From an uncultured Saprospiraceae bacterium (GTDB lineage: Bacteria > Bacteroidota > Bacteroidia > Chitinophagales > Saprospiraceae): 40,135 nucleotides of DNA. Within the stretch, counting starts at the first letter, position 1. Each line of letters starts with the position of its first letter. Location of the stretch: positions 1 to 40,135 of the forward strand of contig CALFWO010000063.1 of the NCBI GenBank assembly GCA_937928045.1. The letters run 5' to 3'. The notes under the pieces were generated by a model, which did not search any database, was not told the DNA's origin, and saw only the letters and a list, made by a program, of their open reading frames with translations. Made by a program: the position numbers and the translations under genes. Positions 32,419 through 40,135 of the stretch are shown here, in pieces.

Positions 32419-34311
32419 CTAATAAGCTCTCTCGTCCCTCCCTTCCATATAATTGATAAAAGCACGATTGATTACTCTAGTACCTCCCGGCGTAGGATAA
32501 TTCCCTGAGAAATACCAATCTCCAGTGTGATTCGGACAAGCTGCATGCAAGTCCTCAATAGATTGATAAATCACAGCTACCTTCGGCTTGATGCCTTTAG
32601 GCGTAATAATCTTCGCAATCTGCGCAGAGATTTCTTGCTGTGTAAATAGTTCGTACAAGGGAAGTACTTCGTTCTTGATCTTATGAATTGGTTTTTTCCC
32701 AGAGGCTAAACAGCGCTCGTAAGTTTCTTGCAATAAATGAGACTTCTTTCTTTTCTTTAGCAAAGCGACCATGGCTTGAAAAGCGACGAATTCACTAAAC
32801 TTAGACATATCGATTCCATAGCAATCCGGGAATCTGATCTGAGGAGCAGAGGATACCACCACAATTTTCTTAGGGCGAAGTGTGGAGGTAATTTTTAAAA
32901 TACTATCTCGCAAGGTGGCACCACGAACGATGGAGTCATCCAATAAAACCAAAGTATCTTTTTCGTTGGCAACTATACCATAAGTCACATCATAAACATG
33001 AGAAATCAATTCTCCTCGGCTCGCACCATCAGCAATGAAAGTTCTCAACTTTGCATCTTTCACCACGATTTTCTCAACCCGGGCTTTCGCAGAAAGAATC
33101 TTATTCAGTTTCTTTGGTTTGATCTCCGGCCCAAGCTCTTGAATCTTCTTGGCTTTGATCACATTCAAATTTTTCTCCAAACCCTCTACCAATCCGAAAA
33201 AAGCGGATTCCGCAGTGTTGGGTACAAACGAGAAAACACTGTCTTTGAAATTATTATTGAGCAATTTCAATACTGGCTTCGCCAACATCTCACCCAATTT
33301 TTTTCTTTCTAAATATATATCTCTATCTGTTCCTCTTGAGAAATAAATTCGCTCAAACGAACAGGATAATCTTGGTTGCTTTTCTGTAAATGGAAGTTCT
33401 TCTACTTTTCCATTGCGCTTAATGATGATCGCATGGCCAGGCTTTATTTCCTTAATCTTAGAATGGTGAACATTAAAAGCAGTCTGTATTGCTGGCCTTT
33501 CAGATGCCACAACAGCAACTTCTTCATCTACGTAATAGAATCCAGGACGAATACCATTTGGATCACGCATGACAAATGCATCTCCATGGCCAATCATTCC
33601 AGCCATAACATATCCGCCATCAAATTTCTTAGCTGCTCTTTTTAATAATCTTTGTACATCCAGATTTTCGAAAATCATTTGGTTGATTTCATCAATCGAA
33701 TGACCGTCGGGCTTGAACCAAGAAAACAACCTTTGAACTTCATCGTCCAAAAAGTGTCCTATTTTTTCAAGTACTGTAACTGTGTCTGATTTTTCTTTTG
33801 GATACTGGCCCAGTTCTACTAATTCTTGGAACAACTCATCGACATTTGTCAAATTGAAATTCCCAGCAACTACGAGATTTCTACTGATCCAATTATTTTG
33901 ACGGAGAAAAGGATGGCAGGTTTCCATGGTATTGACACCATGTGTTCCATATCGCAAATGACCTAGAAGCAATTCTCCTGTGAACGGTAAATTGTTTTTT
34001 AGCCAAGCGGGATCAGCCATTTTATCTTCAGGAATATTTCTGAAATGATCATAGACCCCTTGGAACAAGTCATCCAAATAGTTATTCGCAATTGATCTTT
34101 TTCTGGAGATATATCTAGATCCCGGAGGTGGGTCTAATTTTATTGTTGCAAGTCCTGCACCATCTTGCCCCCTATTTCGCATCTTCTGTAATAACAGACG
34201 AAGTTTGTTGATGCCGTAAAGGGCTGTACCATGTTTTTTATGGTAGTGGTCCAATGGTTTGAGTAGTCGTACTAGTGCTACGCCACACTCATGCTTGATT
34301 TGATCGCTCAT
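32419..34311 (-). CDS. purF: Long amidophosphoribosyltransferase (PurF family)
   Basis: PurF makes 5-phosphoribosylamine from PRPP and glutamine, the first step of purine synthesis. The start at 34311 (MSDQIKHECGVALVRLL) puts the N-terminal nucleophile Cys at position 9, so an eight-residue propeptide would be removed. A longer frame from 34332 is possible. The glutaminase half shows LLLGHLRYGTHG, GNFNLTN, GGYVM and DPNGIRP. The PRPP loop is TLVLLDDSIVRGATLRDSI. The total is ~630 residues, longer than the usual 460-510, with extra segments near residues 70-100 and 340-420 and a C-terminal tail. Bacteroidota often carry such a long form beside a standard PurF, so it may be a paralogue. A promoter (34330-34337) lies just upstream. 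Confidence 0.85.
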   Translation of the reverse strand: MSDQIKHECGVALVRLLKPLDHYHKKHGTALYGINKLRLLLQKMRNRGQDGAGLATIKLDPPPGSRYISRKRSIANNYLDDLFQGVYDHFRNIPEDKMADPAWLKNNLPFTGELLLGHLRYGTHGVNTMETCHPFLRQNNWISRNLVVAGNFNLTNVDELFQELVELGQYPKEKSDTVTVLEKIGHFLDDEVQRLFSWFKPDGHSIDEINQMIFENLDVQRLLKRAAKKFDGGYVMAGMIGHGDAFVMRDPNGIRPGFYYVDEEVAVVASERPAIQTAFNVHHSKIKEIKPGHAIIIKRNGKVEELPFTEKQPRLSCSFERIYFSRGTDRDIYLERKKLGEMLAKPVLKLLNNNFKDSVFSFVPNTAESAFFGLVEGLEKNLNVIKAKKIQELGPEIKPKKLNKILSAKARVEKIVVKDAKLRTFIADGASRGELISHVYDVTYGIVANEKDTLVLLDDSIVRGATLRDSILKITSTLRPKKIVVVSSAPQIRFPDCYGIDMSKFSEFVAFQAMVALLKKRKKSHLLQETYERCLASGKKPIHKIKNEVLPLYELFTQQEISAQIAKIITPKGIKPKVAVIYQSIEDLHAACPNHTGDWYFSGNYPTPGGTRVINRAFINYMEGRDERAY

Positions 34312-34329
34312 TAGATGGTATAAGAGGTG

Positions 34330-34337
34330 CAAATATA
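34330..34337 (-). promoter_or_regulatory. -7 box of purF
   Basis: On the minus strand TATATTTG is an exact TAnnTTTG match, 18 bases before the start at 34311. A TTG lies 21 bases further upstream, suiting a -33 element. Confidence 0.6.
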
Positions 34338-34550
34338 CCGCTACATCCTACGCAATTGCAAGTAAATTTTGCACCATTTTCATGTTTCTTTATGGTATAC
34401 GCACAAATGTCCAAACAGATACTAAATGAATGAGGTAGTTATTAAATTAGTATTTTTATAAAGTGTTTTGATGGAAGAAGTGTAAACCATTTTAACAAAC
34501 ATTTGTCTAGAAAGCTATACCTTCAACAGTCCAGAATAAATTTAAAGCTT

Positions 34551-34868
34551 ATGGGATTTTTAAGAGCATTTAATACACCAAAGAACCAGAAGTTCGAATA
34601 TAAACCGAGGTATTGGGATCCTAAGAAGGAGGAGTGGGAAGAGAGAAAAAAGGAGTTGAATCAGTTGCAAGAGAAGGACCACAGTCCGGAAGCCATGAAA
34701 AATAGGATTGCAAAAGGAATGCGTCGAGGAGGTCGAGCGGATTCAGAATACCGCTCCGAATTAGTCAGAAGATCGAATATTCGTCTTTTGGGAATTATTG
34801 GTATCCTAATTATACTTTCCTACATCGCAATTAAGATATATTTGCCCAAGCTTTTGAATGCACTTTAA
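34551..34868 (+). CDS. Small tail-anchored membrane protein preceding mutL
   Basis: The start at 34551 (MGFLRAFNTPKNQKFEYKP) gives 105 residues. A TTG start at 34503 would add 16 poorly placed residues. The body is highly charged (KEEWEERKKELNQLQEKDH), with a basic patch AKGMRRGGRADSEYRSELVRRSN. A single C-terminal hydrophobic helix follows (LLGIIGILIILSYIAIKIYL), so it should be tail-anchored in the inner membrane with the N-terminus in the cytoplasm. Small proteins of this type sit directly before mutL in other Bacteroidota (from memory). Function unknown. mutL starts 48 bases later. Confidence 0.8.
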   Translation: MGFLRAFNTPKNQKFEYKPRYWDPKKEEWEERKKELNQLQEKDHSPEAMKNRIAKGMRRGGRADSEYRSELVRRSNIRLLGIIGILIILSYIAIKIYLPKLLNAL

Positions 34869-34916
34869 TCGACATTCTAAAAGCCTCGTTTTACAACCAT
34901 AAAAATTAGAAAATAC

Positions 34917-36767
34917 ATGGCTGATGTCATTCAGCTGCTCCCAGATGCTGTTGCCAACCAAATTGCAGCAGGAGAGGTCATACAACGACCAGCTTCTGTA
35001 GTAAAAGAGTTGATGGAAAATGCTTTGGATGCGGGAGCAACCCAAATACAACTAGTGCTTAAAGAGGCCGGAAAACAATTGATACAAGTTGTGGACGATG
35101 GCTGTGGTATGTCAGAAACCGATGCTAGGCTTTCCTTTGAAAGACATGCGACCTCTAAAATTCGACAAGCAAAGGATCTTTTTGAAATCAAAACCATGGG
35201 ATTTCGTGGCGAGGCGATGGCTTCTATCGCTGCGATTGCTCAAGTGGAAATGCGCACAAGAAGAACCATAGATGAGCTCGGAACCATGATCCAAATAGAA
35301 GGATCTACAGTCAAGTCTCAAGAGTCTTGTCAAAGCCCGGTTGGTACCAATACCGCTGTTAAAAATCTATTTTTCAATGTACCCGCCCGACGGAATTTCT
35401 TAAAGGCAAACGCAGTTGAGCTCAAGCATGCCCAAGAAGAGTTTATTCGCTTGGCCATCGCTCATCCAGATGTCTTCATGAGTTTACATCACAATGGAAA
35501 CGAGCTTTTCCACCTTCCAATATCAAATCAGCGGCAACGAGTCGTCGCAGTTCTTGGCGCACAATCTAACCAGAAATTGGTCCCGGTGCTCGAAGAAACG
35601 GATATCGTCCGATTGGAAGGATTCATAGGTAAACCAGAATTTGCAAAGAAAACGAGAGGCGATCAATACTTCTTTGTCAATCGCCGATTTATCAAAAGCG
35701 GCTATTTGCACCATGCCATTATGGGGGCCTACGAAGATATCCTAGCAAAGGAAAGTTTTCCAATGTATGTGATCTTCTTAGAGTTAGATCCAGCCCAAAT
35801 AGATATCAATGTACATCCAACGAAGCAAGAAATTAAATTCGAAGATGAAAGGCTGATCTACAACTACTTGAAAGTGGCGGTAAGACATGCTTTGGGCAAA
35901 CACAATATTACACCAACGTTAGATTTCGAGCAGGATAACTCTTTCAATCAGTATGGACCTAATGCCGGAGCTGAACAATCGAATATTCAGCGAGATTATG
36001 GTGCCAGCAAAGGTAGCAGCTACGGAAATAATTTTGGCAACAGTATTCCGAATCAGCCGAAAGGAAATAAGGATTGGGAAAAACTTTATGAAGGTTTAAA
36101 GGAATTCAATCCTCCAGCTGGAAATGAAAGCGGACAATCATTGACCATTGCCAGTTCAATTACTGGATCGAGTTCAGAATTATTATCATCCGAAGAAAAG
36201 GAAATTAGAAGGCCTTATCAGATTCATGTGACTTATATCGTGAGTCAGATCAAATCTGGATTTTTGTTGATCGATCAGCAAGCGGCTCATGAGCGGATTT
36301 TGTATGAACGCTATTTGCGCCAAATGGATAATCAGAGACCTGGTACCCAAGTAGCACTTTTCGCGAAGACCATTCAGGTAAATCCTGCTGATGCCAATAC
36401 GTTGAGAGAAATACTTCCGATGATCAATCAACTTGGTTTTGACTTACAGGAGTTTGGACAAGATACCTTTGTACTGCAAGGTACACCGGCAGATTTTGAT
36501 CAGAAATTGGATGAGCAAAAGGTCATTGAACAATTGCTAGAGCAGTTCAAATCTAATTTGGAAATCCAACTGGGGGTTCAGGAAAACCTGGCAAGATCAA
36601 TGGCGCGATCTACGGCAATCAAACGCGGCCAGAAGTTAACCGGGGAAGAAATGGAAGAATTAATAGACCAACTCTTTGCTTGTAATTTGCCATATAAGAG
36701 TCCAACGGGCAGAAAGTGTTTCGTGACTTATGAGTTGGAGGATTTGGAAAAAAGATTCAAAGCATAG
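34917..36767 (+). CDS. mutL: DNA mismatch repair protein MutL with degenerate endonuclease site
   Basis: MutL couples MutS mismatch recognition to strand removal. The 616-residue protein has the N-terminal GHKL ATPase (IAAGEVIQRPASVVKELMENALDAG, DDGCGM, TMGFRGEAM, RHATSKI), a Gln/Asn/Ser-rich linker (~340-430) and the C-terminal dimerisation domain. In endonuclease-type MutL the metal site uses DQHAxxExxxxE, ACR and CPHGRP. Here these read DQQAAHERILYE (D453-E464), ARSTAIK and SPTGRK. His, both Cys and the second His are therefore replaced, and only the Glu of the motif remains, so a nicking activity is doubtful. It is followed by two rhomboid genes and an EEP hydrolase, an order I recall from other Bacteroidota. 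Confidence 0.96.
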   Translation: MADVIQLLPDAVANQIAAGEVIQRPASVVKELMENALDAGATQIQLVLKEAGKQLIQVVDDGCGMSETDARLSFERHATSKIRQAKDLFEIKTMGFRGEAMASIAAIAQVEMRTRRTIDELGTMIQIEGSTVKSQESCQSPVGTNTAVKNLFFNVPARRNFLKANAVELKHAQEEFIRLAIAHPDVFMSLHHNGNELFHLPISNQRQRVVAVLGAQSNQKLVPVLEETDIVRLEGFIGKPEFAKKTRGDQYFFVNRRFIKSGYLHHAIMGAYEDILAKESFPMYVIFLELDPAQIDINVHPTKQEIKFEDERLIYNYLKVAVRHALGKHNITPTLDFEQDNSFNQYGPNAGAEQSNIQRDYGASKGSSYGNNFGNSIPNQPKGNKDWEKLYEGLKEFNPPAGNESGQSLTIASSITGSSSELLSSEEKEIRRPYQIHVTYIVSQIKSGFLLIDQQAAHERILYERYLRQMDNQRPGTQVALFAKTIQVNPADANTLREILPMINQLGFDLQEFGQDTFVLQGTPADFDQKLDEQKVIEQLLEQFKSNLEIQLGVQENLARSMARSTAIKRGQKLTGEEMEELIDQLFACNLPYKSPTGRKCFVTYELEDLEKRFKA

Positions 36768-36858
36768 CGCTTTTTGGAGGATTTGAACTCAATCTCGTCG
36801 AAAAAATCAAACCTTAAGGGGCCTAAATTGGTTACCTTACTGGCTTAATAAAGTATCT

Positions 36859-37536
36859 ATGATGCGACTTACTGATGTGGTGAAGAATTTGTTGATTATC
36901 AATGTGATAATGTACTTTGGTACATTATTTATCCTTGGAGAGCCTTATCAGGCATTGGAATTGATAAACAATCCTAACCCCGAATCCTTTAACCAATGGG
37001 GTAGGAATATTTTAGCATTGTTTTTTCCTAATTCAGTTTATTTTCAACCATATCAAGTCGTAACCCATATGTTTATGCACGGTTCGACTATGCACCTGTT
37101 TTTTAACATGTTTGCATTATATATGTTTGGACCTCCTCTCGAAAATTATTTTGGACCAAAGAAATTCTTAGCGTACTATTTGCTGACAGGTTTTGGTGCG
37201 TTGATCTTACAACTTTTCGTTACCTATTTGTCAATGACCTATTTTGGTGCATCACCTTATACGGCTAACGTTCCTATGCTAGGAGCATCGGGAGCAGTTT
37301 TTGGTTTATTAGCGGGTTTTGGAACATTGTTTCCAGAAACTAAGCTAATGTTGCTTTTTCCTCCTATCCCAATTAAAGCGAAGTGGTTTGTTTTAATGTA
37401 TGGAGCAATAGAATTATTTTTAGGTTTAGGAAGTTTTAATACAGGAGTAGCTCATTTCGCGCACTTGGGAGGTGCCATTTTCGGGTTTTTACTAATTCAG
37501 TATTGGCGGAAAAATGGCAATCTTTTCAACCGATAA
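36859..37536 (+). CDS. Rhomboid family intramembrane serine protease
   Basis: The 225-residue, six-span inner-membrane protease cleaves transmembrane helices. The start is ATG-ATG at 36859/36862. The catalytic Ser is S144 in GASGAVFGL, and the His is H202 in HFAHLGGAIFGF. The HMFMHGSTMHLFFNM segment (~70-84) supplies the oxyanion His/Asn, as in GlpG-type enzymes. All catalytic residues are present. It follows mutL after 91 bases and precedes a second, longer rhomboid by 48 bases. The short Lys/Asn-rich tail has no extra domain. Substrates are unknown. Confidence 0.94.
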   Translation: MMRLTDVVKNLLIINVIMYFGTLFILGEPYQALELINNPNPESFNQWGRNILALFFPNSVYFQPYQVVTHMFMHGSTMHLFFNMFALYMFGPPLENYFGPKKFLAYYLLTGFGALILQLFVTYLSMTYFGASPYTANVPMLGASGAVFGLLAGFGTLFPETKLMLLFPPIPIKAKWFVLMYGAIELFLGLGSFNTGVAHFAHLGGAIFGFLLIQYWRKNGNLFNR

Positions 37537-37584
37537 TTGCAACTTGGAAAGTCAAAAACAAGTTTATACTTAGGAAGACTAATT

Positions 37585-38526
37585 ATGTTTACAAGTATTT
37601 GGGAAGATTTAAAACGGGAGTTTAGCCAAGGCAACATGGTTACCAGGATTATTCTGGCTAACCTTTTTGTGTTTATAACGATCGTAGTGGCCAAATTGGT
37701 CCTAGGTTTTCCCATTGCTGGAAGTCAATCAACGATCTACGACAATGTTGTTGAATGGTTAAGTTTGTCTTCCGATTGGAAAGAAGCTTTGATGCGTCCT
37801 TGGACTTGGATTACTTGTATGTTTTTACATGAAGGTCTGATGCATATTCTTTGGAATATGATCTTACTTTATTTTTTCGGAAGAATTGTAGGAGATCTGA
37901 TTGGAGATCAAAAAGTTTTGCCCATTTATATTCTTGGTGGTTTGGTAGCGGGATTGATGTATTTCATCTCCGCTAATCTTCTGGGTTATGGAGGAGGGCA
38001 ACCAGTGTATGCCTTGGGTGCCAGTGGGGCAGTCATGGCAATCGTATTGACCGCTGGAGTCGTAGCTCCGGAATATGTCGTTAGGTTGATTTTATTAGGA
38101 GATGTTCGGATAAAATATATTGCAGCATTTTTGCTCTTGGTAGATTTGATAGCCATTGGGAATAATCAAAATACAGGAGGACATTTTGCACACTTAGGCG
38201 GAGCGGCATTCGGTTGGTTTTTTGTCTATCAATTGAGAAATGGAGTAGACTATTCTATTAAGTTCAATTCCTTTTTTACCAAGCTTGGAAATCTTTTTCG
38301 CGGCAAGGTAAACTCGGGTGGAAGTTCGTCGCGCGCAAAATCGTCGAAGAAAAAACCAAAATTTACAATTATTCGTGGATCGGGTGAATCGACGGGAGAA
38401 CAAGCTGCACCAGATGTTTCACATCAAGAAAAGTTAGATACCATCCTAGATAAAATTAAAGTGAATGGTTATGACAGCTTGACGAAAGATGAAAAAGAAT
38501 TTTTATTTGACGCAAGCAATAAATAA
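37585..38526 (+). CDS. Second rhomboid protease, with cytoplasmic C-terminal (DUF6576-like) tail
   Basis: I start at 37585 (MFTSIWEDLKREFSQGNMV). A TTG start at 37537 would add 16 residues immediately after the preceding stop. The six-span rhomboid core has catalytic Ser S148 in GASGAVMAI and His H203 in HFAHLGGAAFG, with LHEGLMHILWNMI as the oxyanion segment. After residue ~220 follows a ~95-residue cytoplasmic tail: basic and Ser-rich (SRAKSSKKKPKF), then LDTILDKIKVNGYDSLTKDE and EFLFDAS. The latter resembles the DUF6576 helix hairpin of Bacteroidota rhomboids. It shares the mutL operon with the first rhomboid. The two differ clearly in sequence, so this is an old duplication. Confidence 0.94.
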   Translation: MFTSIWEDLKREFSQGNMVTRIILANLFVFITIVVAKLVLGFPIAGSQSTIYDNVVEWLSLSSDWKEALMRPWTWITCMFLHEGLMHILWNMILLYFFGRIVGDLIGDQKVLPIYILGGLVAGLMYFISANLLGYGGGQPVYALGASGAVMAIVLTAGVVAPEYVVRLILLGDVRIKYIAAFLLLVDLIAIGNNQNTGGHFAHLGGAAFGWFFVYQLRNGVDYSIKFNSFFTKLGNLFRGKVNSGGSSSRAKSSKKKPKFTIIRGSGESTGEQAAPDVSHQEKLDTILDKIKVNGYDSLTKDEKEFLFDASNK

Positions 38527-38578
38527 TAGTACAAGTACAATACCTTTTATAATTCCAATTCGTTCTTAAAGCACAGCC

Positions 38579-39628
38579 TTGAGCCGATTTTCAAAAATAC
38601 TCTTGTGTCTCAATATTTTTTGGGTAATCCTCACTTTGTTGAGTTATCTCGCACCCTATGTAAATCCTCAGAGCATTTGGCAATTCAGTTTTTTCGGTCT
38701 TGCTTATCCTACACTTCTGCTTGGTAACGTAATCTTTTTAATCATCTGGGCTTTCGCCAGAAAACGAATATTTCTCCTTTCATTTTGTTGTATACTATTC
38801 GGATTTAATTCTTTCAAGAATTTTATTGGAATTCATCCTTTTTCGGAGTCGACAATCAAAGAAGGAACTTTGTCAGTGATGAGTTTTAATATTCATCAAT
38901 TCAAAGATTTTAAAACTTCAACAGAAATTCCACAAAGAGAATTTGCTTATCAAAAAACAAGGGAATTCTTAGATGAACAAAATTTGGACGCAGTTGCTTT
39001 GCAAGAACTTTCCAATAGCAACGTTGAAAAGATAAAATCCAAATTGGCATTTCCGTATGTCTCTCATATCTCAAATAACAACAACTTTATATTTAGTAAA
39101 TATCCAATTGTAGACAAAGGAGGAAAGAAATTTCCGAAGTCAGGAAATTCTTATATCTGGGCAGATATTAATTCTCCCAATGGAATATTTCGAATGGTGA
39201 ATTTGCACTTACAGTCTAATCATGTTAGCCCGCAGACTGATAGAGTACTTTCAGACCGATTTCAAAAAGAGTTTAACTGGAAAAATGTGAGGGACATTTT
39301 ATCTACGGTCAAGCATCATACGAATGAACGCGTAAACCAAGCTAAGGAAGTTCAAAAGTTTGTAAATACAAGTCCGCATCCAGTCATCCTATGTGGAGAT
39401 TTTAACGATACTCCCCAGTCTTATATTTATCGCTTATTAAGTGAAGGGTTTACAGATGCTTTCGAATCTGCCGGCTGGGGCTTAGGTAGCACTTATGCTG
39501 GGAAAATTCCAGGGCTAAAAATCGATTATGTATTGTATCCGGAAGAATTTTCAATTCTGAAAAGCGAAGTGGTTAAGGTTGATTTCTCGGATCATTATCC
39601 GGTGGTTGCCAGGTTGAAATGGAAATAA
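38579..39628 (+). CDS. Membrane-anchored endonuclease/exonuclease/phosphatase (EEP) family hydrolase
   Basis: The 349-residue protein has two or three N-terminal membrane helices (~5-80), then an EEP domain facing the periplasm or cytoplasm. Metal-site residues are visible in SFNIHQF (~105), VALQELS (~141), NLHLQSNH (~208), CGDFNDTP (~275) and the C-terminal SDHYPVVAR. The set is complete. EEP enzymes cleave phosphodiesters in nucleic acids or lipids, and the anchor favours a phospholipid or extracellular-nucleic-acid substrate. The initiator is TTG at 38579, because an in-frame stop lies at 38567-38569 and no ATG precedes the first helix. It closes the mutL-rhomboid run, 52 bases after the second rhomboid. 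Confidence 0.92.
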   Translation: MSRFSKILLCLNIFWVILTLLSYLAPYVNPQSIWQFSFFGLAYPTLLLGNVIFLIIWAFARKRIFLLSFCCILFGFNSFKNFIGIHPFSESTIKEGTLSVMSFNIHQFKDFKTSTEIPQREFAYQKTREFLDEQNLDAVALQELSNSNVEKIKSKLAFPYVSHISNNNNFIFSKYPIVDKGGKKFPKSGNSYIWADINSPNGIFRMVNLHLQSNHVSPQTDRVLSDRFQKEFNWKNVRDILSTVKHHTNERVNQAKEVQKFVNTSPHPVILCGDFNDTPQSYIYRLLSEGFTDAFESAGWGLGSTYAGKIPGLKIDYVLYPEEFSILKSEVVKVDFSDHYPVVARLKWK

Positions 39629-39646
39629 AGAATTTGAATTTCTTGA

Positions 39647-40135
39647 TTATTCTAAGATGTAATTTATTCGGTAATTGAGAAAAGAGATGCCAAGCGGAAA
39701 TGATCCCTCGTCTCTAAGTACCCTTATATCATAGACAAAATCTTCATTGTCAATAGGTGAAATGCTATTTGAAAAATTAATAAAAATAGTTTGGTATGAT
39801 GGATTACTGATCGGAATTCCCGTATCAAACGAGATTAATGTTTCCGAAATGGTAGCTTCAAAATTAGTTTTGATAACTCTAAATTTTAACTCCCCTTCAT
39901 CAGAAGCATCACGATACCGAAACTCAATCGAAATTAATTTGGCACCTTTTGGCAAGTGAATAAATTCTTTGAAATCTTCCAAAAAACCTGTTTGGCCTCC
40001 ACTGTAATAGAGTTCTTCAGGTGCTGCGGTAATTGTCCCATCTGCTTCAGCATACAGTGCTCTGCGATTCATCCCCGTAAGATTTTTTGCTTTTATTTCT
40101 CCATCCCCTTTTATTTCTAAGAGGTCAGATTCGGT
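39647..40135 (-). CDS. C-terminus of an exported fibre-like protein, 5' part outside window
   Basis: The minus-strand frame is open from the right edge (40135) to TAA at 39647, at least 162 codons. The visible N-terminal part reads SDLLEIKGDGEIKAKNLTGMNRRALYAEADGTI. This 'I.gdG.i.a.nLtG...r.lya..dGt' pattern marks the end of the repeat stalk in Bacteroidota proteins related to tail-fibre or trimeric autotransporter stalks. A C-terminal beta-rich head of ~130 residues follows (EFIHLPKGAKLISIEFRYRD ... ISFLNYRINYILE). The ATG at 40072 is internal (codon 22 from the edge), so it is not the start. No type IX sorting domain is visible. It converges with the EEP gene over an 18-base gap. Function is inferred as an adhesin or envelope fibre. 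Confidence 0.75.
   Translation of the reverse strand, partial: TESDLLEIKGDGEIKAKNLTGMNRRALYAEADGTITAAPEELYYSGGQTGFLEDFKEFIHLPKGAKLISIEFRYRDASDEGELKFRVIKTNFEATISETLISFDTGIPISNPSYQTIFINFSNSISPIDNEDFVYDIRVLRDEGSFPLGISFLNYRINYILE

Noticed and set aside
33376-33645. Plus-strand frames antisense to purF
   Set aside because: They are shadows of purF. The product is hydrophobic-mixed and unrelated to any family I recognise.
1-40135. CRISPR array, prophage, integron or insertion sequence
   Set aside because: No regularly spaced direct repeats, transposase, integrase, phage structural genes or attachment-like duplications are evident.

Overview
The window looks like chromosomal DNA of a Bacteroidota bacterium, probably near Saprospiria/Cytophagia. 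The lineage call rests on several things: AT-rich DNA, start codons without Shine-Dalgarno sequences, repeated TAnnTTTG -7 promoter boxes, many SPI/SPII exported proteins, and lineage-typical families (DUF2853, DUF3078, DUF2723, long PurF, mutL-rhomboid-rhomboid-EEP order, eukaryote-like IleRS). I saw no phage, IS element, CRISPR array or rRNA. It is mostly housekeeping plus envelope genes, with a few regulatory and non-coding elements that deserve attention.

Layout. 1-3056 (-): N-terminal ~1018 residues of a large secreted Cys-repeat protein that runs off the left edge. 3057-3555: divergent control region with a GC-rich structured element. 3556-6840: ileS, then a terminator. 7232-9037: an exported barrel-like protein plus lipoprotein pair. 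9162-9830: AlkD-type DNA glycosylase, facing a DUF2853 gene (-) across a bidirectional terminator. 10293-10917: gene-free region with several inverted repeats and an orphan minus-strand terminator. 10918-13500: tightly packed lipoprotein / multi-TM protein / histidine kinase / NarL-type regulator operon. 13639-14208: unknown protein; then tRNA-Gln(TTG) on the minus strand. 14553-17451 (-): alpha/beta hydrolase, hpt, exported M28 peptidase. 17452-17949: a probable ~120-nt small RNA with its own promoter and terminator. 17950-20647: ECF sigma, small protein, MscS channel, DUF3078 barrel. 20783-24573: polA-lpxD. 24631-24756 (-): a 41-residue, probably leaderless membrane microprotein. 24928-26151: surface lipoprotein. 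26531-32219: DUF2723 (GT117) glycosyltransferase-like protein, rpiB, M28 peptidase, 4-TM protein. 32419-34311 (-): long PurF. 34551-39628: tail-anchored protein, mutL, two rhomboids, EEP hydrolase. 39647-40135 (-): C-terminus of a fibre-like exported protein that runs off the right edge.

How the genes fit together. Core information processing is represented by ileS, tRNA-Gln, polA, mutL and AlkD. Nucleotide metabolism has hpt, purF and rpiB. The envelope has lpxD, barrels, lipoproteins, the channel, rhomboids and secreted peptidases. Two genetic units look like sensing modules: the lipoprotein/multi-TM/HK/RR operon and the sigma/small-protein/MscS/barrel cluster. The most instructive sequence-level observations are the swapped GIHH signature in IleRS (the form associated with extreme mupirocin resistance), loss of four of five metal ligands in the MutL endonuclease domain, the candidate sRNA at 17668-17787, the orphan minus-strand terminator near 10550, and the leaderless microprotein.
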